A DNA stretch of 64,000 nt from Candidatus Eiseniibacteriota bacterium. Its GTDB lineage: Bacteria > Eisenbacteria > RBG-16-71-46 > CAIMUX01. This document shows, one piece after another, positions 1 through 8,332 of the stretch. Position numbers and translations under genes: made by a program. Each line of letters begins with the position of its first letter. Positions within the stretch are counted from its first letter, which is position 1. Below the pieces are notes generated by a model that worked only from the letters and a program-made list of their open reading frames with translations, did not search any database and was not told where the DNA came from. Location of the stretch: the NCBI GenBank assembly GCA_016712505.1, contig JADJQY010000001.1, positions 248,001 through 312,000 on the forward strand, read 5' to 3'.

Positions 1-952
1 TGATGTTGCACCACGGGCCGGTCAGGGAGTAGTTCGTGCCGTTGAACGCGATGTCGAGCAATCCGCGGGTGAAGTACGAACCGGCGAAGGCACTGCCCGG
101 CGAAGTGTCTTGCAGCGTTTCGCTCCCCAGGGTCGTACGAGGATCCGGATCGAACACCACACCGGTGCCGTTGGCCAGGATCCGCGGGAGATGGTCCCCT
201 CCTCCGGCTTCCCGCGCCCGCCAGTCGGCAAACGCCACCGCCCGATTCGCCACCGGGCCGGTCGCCTCCGAGAGTCGCTCCGCCACGCTGCGGGATTCCG
301 GCACCCGGAGAATACGCAGGTCCTCGATCGAGATCACGGTCCCATGTTCCGCATCGAGGCGAACCGACCAGGTGCCGTAAGGCGCCTCCAGCGACAGTTC
401 GACGATCGACTGGAGCTGGAACCGATCCCCCACCGGCACATAGAGGACTCGCAGCCGGGGTTCGTCGAGCAAGGCTCCATGTGCGTGCAACGCGTTCCAG
501 GCGAAATCGAGTAGCGTTTCCGAACCCAGGACCGCGGTGGGGGCCACCACGTCGCCCTTCACCGGGTAGGTCTGGTTGTAGACGCGGTAGACCGACCCGT
601 CCTGACGCGAGATGCTCACCACGACCTGAGCCGCCTCGACGTCATATCCGTTCAGCCGCTGTTGGAAACGGTAGTGCGTGCCGAGAAGGCTCTCCTGAAC
701 CTCGATCAGTTCCAGGTTTCCCAGAGCAGCCGGCAGACCGTAGTCCGCCGCCTGTTCGCTCAGATAGAGCCGGGCGAGTTCTTCGCCCGAGATGCCGCTC
801 GGCGCATTCCAACGCGGGGCGAACTGCAGCTTCGGGGTCGAGCGCTGATCATGGTGGTAGGTGTCGTTGACCAGTCGACTTGCGCCTGCCGATCCATCGA
901 CGATTCCGATGGTTGACGTAAGCGCGAGCAAAAGGAGCGCGGTGAGGCGCAT
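1..952 (-). CDS. Secreted M36 (fungalysin)-like metallopeptidase, N-terminal part, cut by window edge
   Basis: The frame stays open from an ATG at 952 to the left edge, giving 317 residues. The first ~22 residues (MRLTALLLLALTSTIG...) are a signal peptide. Around residues 85-130 is an FTP-like propeptide: GTHYRFQQRLNGYDVEAAQ, then a beta-rich stretch ending in RVYNQTYP. FTP domains inhibit and chaperone M4/M36 zinc peptidases. A stretch with NGTGVVFDPDPRTTLGS follows, typical of the start of the M36-like mature region. The HExxH zinc site would lie beyond the window, so catalytic competence is unknown. A GAGGGGG Shine-Dalgarno lies about 6 bases before the ATG. The cytochrome genes upstream are on the same strand. 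It could instead be a non-peptidase FTP protein. Confidence 0.75.
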   Translation of the reverse strand, partial: MRLTALLLLALTSTIGIVDGSAGASRLVNDTYHHDQRSTPKLQFAPRWNAPSGISGEELARLYLSEQAADYGLPAALGNLELIEVQESLLGTHYRFQQRLNGYDVEAAQVVVSISRQDGSVYRVYNQTYPVKGDVVAPTAVLGSETLLDFAWNALHAHGALLDEPRLRVLYVPVGDRFQLQSIVELSLEAPYGTWSVRLDAEHGTVISIEDLRILRVPESRSVAERLSEATGPVANRAVAFADWRAREAGGGDHLPRILANGTGVVFDPDPRTTLGSETLQDTSPGSAFAGSYFTRGLLDIAFNGTNYSLTGPWCNI

Positions 953-996
953 GGGGTCCCCCTCAGGTTTCTGAGCTCATGCCCCGGGCGCCCAGG

Positions 997-1016
997 TGCG
1001 ACCCCTTCGGGGCGCA
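997..1016 (-). terminator. Hairpin between cytochrome gene and M36 gene
   Basis: TGCG and CCCC pair with GGGG and CGCA around a TTC loop, with one bulged A. It lies in the 84-base gap after the cytochrome stop codon. There is no T-tract, so it may attenuate rather than terminate, and the M36 gene may be read through. Confidence 0.3.
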
Positions 1017-1036
1017 GGGCGAGTCCGAGGTCGTTT

Positions 1037-3301
1037 CTACAAACGCACCACACGGCGCGTGATCTCGGCGCTCCCCGCGCGAACTCGCGCGAAGTAGATG
1101 CCTGACGGCACGTCGTGACCGGAATCGTCGAGCCCGTTCCACTCGAACTCCATCGGCCCAGCGGAGCGCAGACCGAGCCCCTGCGAGTACACGCGGCGCC
1201 CAGTGAGATCGATTACCTCGATTGACACCTTCGCCGGGCGCGGCAGGGCCATCTGCAGCGTGACATGGCCGAGGGTCGGATTCGGAGCGATGGAGAGAAT
1301 CAGCTCCGCGGAAGTGCCGGCAGTGGACACATCCGCAGGCGTAAAGGTGAGTGAGTCCGCGGTCATCGTGACCGGTGCGGCTTTGTTGTTGGCAACCCAC
1401 AAATCGTACATCGTCTGTCCGCGAGTGTCGGTCACGTTGGTATCCCGGAGGAACTCGATGTACTCCTTCGAGGTGGTCTGGTAGTAGAGCGTGGCCACAA
1501 CCTTGCGCGCACTGGGGGGAAGCGGATAGGTGGCCACATCCCAGTTCTGCCCATCCGCGTACCGGGCTCCGGGCTGGTCGGGGTCGACGGGATGGCCGCC
1601 GAAGGTCGCATACGCCGCGTTCGTGAATCCGAGCGGCGGGATCCGGTTGTCTTTCACGATGGTGTCGTTGAGAGCGAAGTGGAAGCTCGCCCCCGAACCG
1701 ACGCCCAAGGCTCCAGCCAGGGCCGGAGATACCCCGAGTTTCGCCTCATACACCACGATGTCATCATCGTGGATCAGCTCGCCGCTGGTGATTTCATAGC
1801 GCCCGGACTGATAGACCACCGTACCGAGCGCGTCGCGGGCCACGACGCCCAGCCACATACGTCGACCTTCCGGATATCCGCTCGGCAGCTTGTGACCAGT
1901 GCGGTTGGTCACCGTCACGACCGCGCGGAAGCTGTCGCCGGCCGCTTCGGTCACGACATCGACCAGGGCCGACTTCCGCAACATGCCCACCGCTCGCTCC
2001 GCGCCTGCCGCGAGTGGCACCGGATCCACTTCGCCCGGGGCGATCTGGGCAATGATGTTTGGCATCCAGTAGTTGCCACCGGTCAAGTCGTGGAGCGGCA
2101 GATCATTCCTGGTGGGACCGCCGTTGCACCCCTTGCCTACCACGTCCTTCATGTGGCAGTCCTGGCAGGTGCTGACGTACCCGCCCGGCTTGTTCCCGGC
2201 GAATTCCGGCGCGTAGACGCCGCTCGGGGTGTTGAACGTGCTGTTCTTCCACTCGCTGTATGTTCGCTCGAGCGGGAACTGCGTCTCCGAGTCGAAAACC
2301 ACGGCCTTGGCATCGAAGGCCCCCGCCACGTAGTCGCGATCTCCGGTGCGGGTGAAGACTGGATTCGAAACGTCGTGACAAGTGCCGCAGAGATCGCTCT
2401 CCCGATGAAACGGCGAGACCAGCGCCGGGTGGGGCGCGCTGACGGTGAACGGACCGCGCCGACGCGACTGATGATCCGCCACGTACATTCCGCTGCCGAA
2501 TTCCGTCGGTCGATCCTCGATCGGGAGCGCGGCCAGGATCGCCGCATCCTCGATCGGGCTGACCCCCGCCTCGTAGATCGGATCTACCGCGCGGTGGCAG
2601 GGATCGCAGCCCACGCCATCACGATCGATGCCGCTCAGTGCCGTGCCGTTGGTGGGGTTGCTCCGTCCCGACATCCATCCGCCCGGAGTGTGACAACGGA
2701 GACACAGGTCTCCCGAGCCGGGCGCATCCTGCTCGGCGACGGTGAGGCAGGCAAAGAAGAGCGGATCGCGCGCCGCCTGCGCCATCATGCTCCCCTGGAA
2801 GTTGAAGTCAGGTTCGACCGCCTGATTGTATCCACCGTGGCAGATGCCGCAGAGGGTCCGATCCTGGAACGTACCGGCGCCGAACGGTTGGGTGCCAGGT
2901 TGGTGAAAATCGCGCAGGGTGGTAGGGGCGATTCCGATCGCCGGGCGGGTGATGGTGAAGAGCGCGTCGGATTGATCTTCGCCGGCATTCGCTTCGATAT
3001 CCTTCGCCACTACCCGAACTCGAGCCGCGGTGGTGGGGGTCAGGTGCACCGGCCAGTTCCAGCTCCCACTATTCAAGAGGTTGCGCGCGATCTGTTGCCA
3101 CGGGGCGGACTCCGCATCGCGGTAGTAGATATCGACCGAGGTGACGTCGACATTGTCGGTGGCGATCCAGGTGATCGCGTGAACAGAGGTGCCCGCATAG
3201 CTCTCGGACCCGTTCGGGGAGAGCACGGTCACGGTGGGCGGGATCGTGTCCGCGTGTGCCACGCCCGCGGTGAGTGCGAGCAGGAGCCAGAGTCGCTTCA
3301 T
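1037..3301 (-). CDS. Secreted multihaem c-type cytochrome with FlgD-like C-terminal tail (copy 1)
   Basis: 754 residues from the ATG at 3301, which has AGGAAGG 8 bases upstream; an in-frame upstream start lacks a signal peptide. Order: signal peptide MKRLWLLLALTAGVAHA; an Ig/Kre9-like domain (VLSPNGSESYAG... to ~residue 115); a central region with five CXXCH haem-binding motifs (CGICH, CLRCH, CDPCH, CGTCH, CQDCH); a beta-rich region; and a last ~85 residues with a FlgD-like Ig fold (GRRVYSQGL..., PSGIYFARV). By family knowledge it is exported, receives c-type haems in the periplasm and carries electrons. The tail suggests anchoring or sorting to the cell surface. It is a close paralogue of the next gene upstream (3529-6210), probably from tandem duplication. 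Its redox partner is not identifiable here. Confidence 0.85.
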   Translation of the reverse strand: MKRLWLLLALTAGVAHADTIPPTVTVLSPNGSESYAGTSVHAITWIATDNVDVTSVDIYYRDAESAPWQQIARNLLNSGSWNWPVHLTPTTAARVRVVAKDIEANAGEDQSDALFTITRPAIGIAPTTLRDFHQPGTQPFGAGTFQDRTLCGICHGGYNQAVEPDFNFQGSMMAQAARDPLFFACLTVAEQDAPGSGDLCLRCHTPGGWMSGRSNPTNGTALSGIDRDGVGCDPCHRAVDPIYEAGVSPIEDAAILAALPIEDRPTEFGSGMYVADHQSRRRGPFTVSAPHPALVSPFHRESDLCGTCHDVSNPVFTRTGDRDYVAGAFDAKAVVFDSETQFPLERTYSEWKNSTFNTPSGVYAPEFAGNKPGGYVSTCQDCHMKDVVGKGCNGGPTRNDLPLHDLTGGNYWMPNIIAQIAPGEVDPVPLAAGAERAVGMLRKSALVDVVTEAAGDSFRAVVTVTNRTGHKLPSGYPEGRRMWLGVVARDALGTVVYQSGRYEITSGELIHDDDIVVYEAKLGVSPALAGALGVGSGASFHFALNDTIVKDNRIPPLGFTNAAYATFGGHPVDPDQPGARYADGQNWDVATYPLPPSARKVVATLYYQTTSKEYIEFLRDTNVTDTRGQTMYDLWVANNKAAPVTMTADSLTFTPADVSTAGTSAELILSIAPNPTLGHVTLQMALPRPAKVSIEVIDLTGRRVYSQGLGLRSAGPMEFEWNGLDDSGHDVPSGIYFARVRAGSAEITRRVVRL

Positions 3302-3528
3302 GATGTTTGCCTTCCTGCCGGGGATTTCGGCCCGAGGCCGCACCTTCGACGGGCACCGGCCGGCGCGCGGCGTCTTCGAAGGCGAAATGATTGTCGCAGA
3401 TGGGAAGGTCGTGCTTCGAGTGCGGAACCGACTCGAGGCACGAAACCTGGGCGCGATTGAGATTCGATCCCAATCGTGGCTTCAAGCTGCTGGGCACTCG
3501 CTCCAGGCGGAGCGCACCACCTGGCGCC

Positions 3529-6210
3529 TCAGTGCAGACGGACGAAGCGCCGGGTCAGGCTCTCTCCGGCAGCCTCGACGCGCGCAAAGTAGATCCCTGA
3601 CGCGACTTCGCGCCCTTGGTCGGTTTGACCGTCCCAGGTGATCGCGTGGGTGCCCGCACCCAAAGTGCCCCGCTCGACCCGGCGCACACGACGTCCCTCC
3701 AGGTCGTAGATCTCGACCGCGACGGGCGATGGGCGCGGCAGGCGGAGCTCGAACGACACCGACCCGACTGCCGGGTTCCGGCCGATCAGCAGCGCCACGC
3801 TGACCCTCTCGGCAGCCGGTTCGACCACCTCGACCGGAGACATCGTGGTCGAGTCGACCGCCATGGCGACCGGAGCCGCCTTCCCGTTCGCCGCCCAGAG
3901 ATCATACAGGTCGCTTCCCCGGCTGTCGGTCTGGTTCTCGTCGCGCAGAAACTCCACGTACTCCTTTGAAGTCGTCTGGTAGTACAGAGTCGCGACCGCC
4001 TTCACTGCGGTCGGCGGGAGTCGGTAGATCGCGAGGTCCCAGTTCTGCCCATCGGCGTAGCGGGGTACCGGCCGCTCCGGATCTACCGGTCGCCCCCCGA
4101 ACTGGTCGAAGCCTGCGTTGCTGAACCCGCGGGGTGGAATCCGGTTGTCCTTGAACAACGTGTCATTCAGCACGAAGTGGAAACTCGGCCCCGGGGACAA
4201 ACCGAGGACCTGGCCCAGCGACGGAGAGAGTCCCAGCTTCGCCTCATAGACGGTGATCTCTTCGTCATGGAGGAGCTCCCCGGTCGCGGCGATGTAGCGA
4301 CCGGATTCATGGACGGTCGTCCCCTGGTCCGACTTCGCCGCCAGGTGGAGCCACATGCGGCGTCCCTCCGGATAGCCGCTCGGCAGCTTGTGTCCGGTCC
4401 GGTTGGTCACGGTCACTTCGGCCCGCGCGCTGTCTCCCTCCGCGACCATGACCACGTCGAGCACCGCCGCCTTCTGCAACATCGAGACCGCGCGGGAGGC
4501 GCCCGCGGCAAGTGCCGCGGCGTCCACTTCGCCCGGGAAGAGCTGGGCGATGATGCCCGGCATCCAGTAGTTCCCGCCCGTCAGGTCGTGAAGCGGCAAA
4601 TCGAGGCGGGTGATCGCATCGAGGTCGTTGCACCCTGCTCCGGTGACGTCACGCATGTGGCAATCTTGACAGCTGCTCACGTATCCGTCCGGCTTGTTCC
4701 CTGCGAACTCCGGCGCATACACCCCCTGAGGCGTGTTGAACTCACTTGCTTTCCATTCGCTGTAGGTGCGCTCGATCGGCAGCAGGTGTCCGGCCGAGAA
4801 GTCGGTCGGCTCCTGATCCAACGCGCCGAGCTCGTAGTTCGCGCCTGAAACGCGGTGAAACGCCGGGTTCGACACGTCATGGCAGGTGCCGCAGAGATCG
4901 CTCGATTGATGGAACGGCGAGACCAGGATCGGGTGGGGCGCAGTGGCATCGCTGAACGGCCCCCGACGTCGCGCCTCCGGATCCGCGACGTACTGCCCGC
5001 TCGAGAATCCGGTCGGGACATCCTCCAGTGCCTGCAGGATCTGGAGGTCCTCGGTGGGACTCACCCCCACTTCGTACTGCGGATCGAGCAGCCGGTGGCA
5101 GACGTCACAGGAAACGCTGTTTCGATCGACCGATTGGAGCGCCTCGCCACTCGTCGGCTGGCTCCGGCCCGACATCCACCCGCCCGGAGTGTGACAGCGG
5201 ATGCAGAGATCACCCGAGCCTGGCGCATCCTGTTCCGCGATGGTGAGGCAGGCGAAGAAGAGCGGGTCACGCGCTGCGTGCGCCATCATGCTCCCCTGAA
5301 AAACACGATCCGGCTCCACCGCAGCGTCATATCCGCCATGGCAACCCGAACAGGCGCTCCGATCGGAGAAGGTGCCCGCACCGAACGGCTGGGTCCCCGG
5401 CTGGAGGAAGTCACGTAACGTCGTCGCGACTCGACCACCCTGTCCGTGCAGAATGGTGAAGTGTGCGTCCGATTCGTCCGCTCCGGTATTCCCTGCCGCA
5501 TCCCGCGCCGCGACCCGGACCCGCGCAGTGGCGGTTGGTGTCAGATGCACCGCCCAGATCAGGCTTCCGCTGTTCGGAAGGTCGCGGGCAATCGGCGTCC
5601 AGTCCGCGAGGTCGTCATCTCTGTAGTACAGATCGACGAAGCTCACGGCAACATTGTCGACCGCACTCCAGGTGATGGTGAACGTGCCCCCGCCGTTCGC
5701 CGTTTCTCCGCCGTTCGGTGAGGTCAACGCCACGATCGGTGGATCGGTATCGGTCAACGGGGTTGGCGTGAGGTATGGGGTGATGTCGGAAAGGGTCACG
5801 CCGCTCACCTGGTTCACGTTCAGTGCGGTCAGGCCGGGAAAGGTGGGCGTGTTGACGTAGTTCGCGGTGTCGGTGATCTCGGTCAGGTTGGATTCACCGT
5901 CCCCATCCGAGTCCTGCGTTTCGATGGAGTGCAGTGCGGCCTGGCGCCCCGAGTCGGTGGCCGGAAAACTCCCCATGACCGCCTCGAAGGCGGCGCCGTA
6001 GGGGTTGCGCGGCCCCCCTCCGGTGAAAGCGAAGTGGCAAGTCCCGCAGTGGGTGCTCCGACTCGGCAGCGAGTCAAGCCGACTCCCCACCGCGTCGGGA
6101 TACGCGTTGAAGAATGACTGTCGATACGGCGGCTTGGAGAGGCACGCTCTAGGCGTAACTCCAAGTACGACAAGACACAAACCCGACAGTAGAAGGCGGT
6201 TGAGCGACAT
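3529..6210 (-). CDS. Secreted multihaem c-type cytochrome with FlgD-like C-terminal tail (copy 2)
   Basis: 893 residues from the ATG at 6210, with GAGGA about 10 bases upstream. A signal peptide (MSLNRLLLSGLCLVVLGV) is followed by an extra N-terminal haem site CGTCH at residues 55-59 that copy 1 lacks. An acidic DSDGDGESNL loop that may bind calcium comes next. The rest parallels copy 1: Kre9/Ig-like domain (TSPNGGETANGG), five CXXCH motifs (CSGCH, CIRCH, CDVCH, CGTCH, CQDCH), and a FlgD-like tail (GRRVRRVERG, SGIYFARV). That makes six haem sites. The two genes share runs such as HLTPT.ARVRV, GNYWMP.IIAQ and LYYQTTSKEY. It is probably an extracellular or periplasmic electron carrier. A divergent promoter region separates it from the metal-efflux operon. 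Confidence 0.85.
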   Translation of the reverse strand: MSLNRLLLSGLCLVVLGVTPRACLSKPPYRQSFFNAYPDAVGSRLDSLPSRSTHCGTCHFAFTGGGPRNPYGAAFEAVMGSFPATDSGRQAALHSIETQDSDGDGESNLTEITDTANYVNTPTFPGLTALNVNQVSGVTLSDITPYLTPTPLTDTDPPIVALTSPNGGETANGGGTFTITWSAVDNVAVSFVDLYYRDDDLADWTPIARDLPNSGSLIWAVHLTPTATARVRVAARDAAGNTGADESDAHFTILHGQGGRVATTLRDFLQPGTQPFGAGTFSDRSACSGCHGGYDAAVEPDRVFQGSMMAHAARDPLFFACLTIAEQDAPGSGDLCIRCHTPGGWMSGRSQPTSGEALQSVDRNSVSCDVCHRLLDPQYEVGVSPTEDLQILQALEDVPTGFSSGQYVADPEARRRGPFSDATAPHPILVSPFHQSSDLCGTCHDVSNPAFHRVSGANYELGALDQEPTDFSAGHLLPIERTYSEWKASEFNTPQGVYAPEFAGNKPDGYVSSCQDCHMRDVTGAGCNDLDAITRLDLPLHDLTGGNYWMPGIIAQLFPGEVDAAALAAGASRAVSMLQKAAVLDVVMVAEGDSARAEVTVTNRTGHKLPSGYPEGRRMWLHLAAKSDQGTTVHESGRYIAATGELLHDEEITVYEAKLGLSPSLGQVLGLSPGPSFHFVLNDTLFKDNRIPPRGFSNAGFDQFGGRPVDPERPVPRYADGQNWDLAIYRLPPTAVKAVATLYYQTTSKEYVEFLRDENQTDSRGSDLYDLWAANGKAAPVAMAVDSTTMSPVEVVEPAAERVSVALLIGRNPAVGSVSFELRLPRPSPVAVEIYDLEGRRVRRVERGTLGAGTHAITWDGQTDQGREVASGIYFARVEAAGESLTRRFVRLH

Positions 6211-6461
6211 GGATGAGGGTCCTCGGTGCATGAGGCCGACGTCGTTCGATACCGTACAATTGAACCATACTGCAATCGCCCGGCGCAATCCGAGCCACGC
6301 AAGATCAGCCTCCGGCCGTCGGAATGGCCGGTTCGGCTTCTGGGACAGTCACTTTCCGTTCGGTCCCGGGCTCCGGCAGGTCGATACTCTGAGCAGTGGT
6401 TCCCGTGCAGCCAACGGTGACCCGGCAACCGAAACGCAATCCGAGGTGCTTCACGTCCAAG

Positions 6462-6926
6462 ATGTCCCGCATCGCGATCGCCGTTCTCCTCTCCTTCCTG
6501 GCGATCTTCGACCCGACGCGGTGCATCTGCGTCCCTTCGGCGCAGTCGTTCGATTGTCCCTGCTGTGTGGCGCAGGCCGATGGCCGCGACCGTGGGGGAA
6601 ACGCACGATCGACTGCGGCGCATCACGACCAGGGGGAATCCACCGCACGCTCCTGTTGCGCCCCGCCCGAGACCGAGAGGTCGACGGAACGCTCCGGCGA
6701 TGGCTGCAGGTGCGGATCGATCAAACAGACCGAGGCCGCCGCGCCGACCTCGCTCCCCTCGATCTCCGTACCGGATCCTGCTCCCCTCGCCATCCTGTCC
6801 GCCGAACGGCCGACCGTCGCCTCGACCCCTCACGTGGCGCGAATCCGTTGGGCGATTTGGTCCACGGCTCCACCAACGGCGGCGATTCAGCTCCTCCCTT
6901 CCCGCAGCCCCCCTCCCTGCTGCTAG
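6462..6926 (+). CDS. Small secreted Cys-rich protein leading the metal-efflux operon
   Basis: 154 residues from the ATG at 6462. MSRIAIAVLLSFLAIFDPTR forms a signal peptide. The mature part has cysteine clusters CIC, CPCC, SCCAPPE and CRCGS, with HH nearby, then a Pro/Ser-rich tail. I do not recognise a named family. Small secreted Cys-rich proteins do occur at the head of some RND metal-efflux operons, so periplasmic metal binding or sensing is a reasonable guess. It sits 117 bases before the TolC-like gene, with a strong hairpin in the gap. In this GC-rich stretch other frames are also open. The signal peptide and clustered cysteines are the reason for choosing this one. Confidence 0.6.
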   Translation: MSRIAIAVLLSFLAIFDPTRCICVPSAQSFDCPCCVAQADGRDRGGNARSTAAHHDQGESTARSCCAPPETERSTERSGDGCRCGSIKQTEAAAPTSLPSISVPDPAPLAILSAERPTVASTPHVARIRWAIWSTAPPTAAIQLLPSRSPPPCC

Positions 6927-6933
6927 CCCCTCC

Positions 6934-6958
6934 CCGTCCGTAAAGCTCGAACGGACGG
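6934..6958 (+). promoter_or_regulatory. Hairpin between Cys-rich gene and efflux operon
   Basis: A perfect 8-base stem, CCGTCCGT/ACGGACGG, with a 9-base loop begins 8 bases after the Cys-rich stop codon. It has no T-tract. It may act as a partial terminator or mRNA-processing site that lowers expression of the downstream efflux genes relative to the leader protein. Confidence 0.4.
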
Positions 6959-7043
6959 AGCGCGTTCGTCTGCGCAACGCTTCCCCTCGGGAAACCTCGC
7001 GCAGCACTTCAGCACCCATACCCCTATCAGCTGAGGGATCGAC

Positions 7044-8330
7044 ATGCGTTCATCGCGCAGGCGACCAATCAACGGCGCCCGACCTGCGGCGTGGCTCTTG
7101 CTCCTCGCGGCCGAGGCGGCTGGCATGCTCCAACCGGGAGCGTGGGCCGCCGAGGCTCCACCGTTCGAGGAGACGCTGGCCAAGGCGCTGAGCGAGGCAC
7201 CGCGCATCCACCGGGCCGAGTCGCGCATCGCCGCCGCGACGCTTCGGAGCCAGGTGGCAACCGCGCTTCCACCGACCGAGGCCGCGGTGGGCCTCTCGAG
7301 CTACGAGGATGATCACGGCATCGGCCGGCACATCGCCACCAGCCTCGAGCTTCGCCAGGCGCTTCCCTTCCCGGGGAAGCGTGCCGCGCGCGCCCGCGCT
7401 GCCTCGGCCGAACGTCTGACCGCGGAGGCGGAAACAAATGCCCTGCGTCGGAGGATCACGCGCGTGATCGCCTCGCTCTACGGCCGGCTCTACTCGATCC
7501 ATGAAGAGGGCGCGGCTCTCGGCGCGGCCCGCGCTCTCCTCCGTTCCATGGCGGAGGAGGCGGGCACCCGCCATGCGACCATGGGCGGCGATCTTTCGGC
7601 GGTGGCTCGGGCCGAGGTCGAGATCTCGCATCTCGACGAGCGGCTACTCGACCTCACCCGGGATCGCGCCGTCGTCGCAGCGGAGTTTGATCGCTACCTG
7701 CTCGATCCACGTGCTGCGGACGGGTGGCAGGTATCCTCGCTCCCACGGGTCGATCTCGATCCCGACTCGATCGTGGCTCGAGCGGTTCGGCACAGCCCGG
7801 ACGTGCGGATCGCACGCGCGATCCGTTTGTCAGCTAGCCGACGATTCTCCGAGGCGCGCCTGGAGACCAAGCCGGACTTCCTGCTCGGCGCCGGAGTGAC
7901 CAAGCCGGAGGAGTTCGGGCCGGAGATCTCTGCCTCCCTCGGACTTTCGCTTCCCCTCTTCTCCAGGCGGGCTCTGGAAGCGGACGCCACGGATCGACAG
8001 CGGGAGGGCGAGGATGCTGCCCTGCGTGCTGCAATTGCCGAAGCCCACGCGGAGGCCGAGGCCCTGGCCGCGCAGTGGCGCTGGGCGGAAGCACAGGTTG
8101 CGCTCCATCGCGAGCGGATCCTGCCGCAAGACACCAGCGCACTCGAACTGACCCGCGCCGCCTACGTCACCGGAAGGGCGGAGTTCGGCTCGGTTCTCGA
8201 GGCATTCCGCGCCTGGCTCGACGACCGATCTCACCTCGCCGAGATTGAAGCGGAGCGCTTCGCCACCTGGGCCGAGATCGTCTACCTCACCGCAGAGTCG
8301 CCGGGCAGTGACTCGATTCCTCAGGAGTGA
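7044..8330 (+). CDS. TolC-family outer-membrane efflux protein (CusC/CzcC-like)
   Basis: 428 residues. A signal peptide (ARPAAWLLLLAAEAAGM) precedes long alpha-helical repeats typical of the OEP family, in two similar halves. SLELRQALPFPGKRAARA near residue 110 and SASLGLSLPLFSRRA near residue 300 are the paired strand motifs of TolC-like barrels. The trimer would form the outer-membrane duct for the adaptor and pump encoded next. GAGG lies about 7 bases before the ATG. The stop codon overlaps the ribosome-binding region of the adaptor gene, so the two are translationally coupled. The length matches CzcC-type proteins (~400-430). Confidence 0.9.
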   Translation: MRSSRRRPINGARPAAWLLLLAAEAAGMLQPGAWAAEAPPFEETLAKALSEAPRIHRAESRIAAATLRSQVATALPPTEAAVGLSSYEDDHGIGRHIATSLELRQALPFPGKRAARARAASAERLTAEAETNALRRRITRVIASLYGRLYSIHEEGAALGAARALLRSMAEEAGTRHATMGGDLSAVARAEVEISHLDERLLDLTRDRAVVAAEFDRYLLDPRAADGWQVSSLPRVDLDPDSIVARAVRHSPDVRIARAIRLSASRRFSEARLETKPDFLLGAGVTKPEEFGPEISASLGLSLPLFSRRALEADATDRQREGEDAALRAAIAEAHAEAEALAAQWRWAEAQVALHRERILPQDTSALELTRAAYVTGRAEFGSVLEAFRAWLDDRSHLAEIEAERFATWAEIVYLTAESPGSDSIPQE

Positions 8331-8332
8331 TC

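Noticed and set aside
1592..3460. 622-codon open frame antisense to cytochrome copy 1
   Set aside because: It is a shadow of GC-rich codon usage opposite a gene with five haem motifs and a signal peptide. Its product has no recognisable features.
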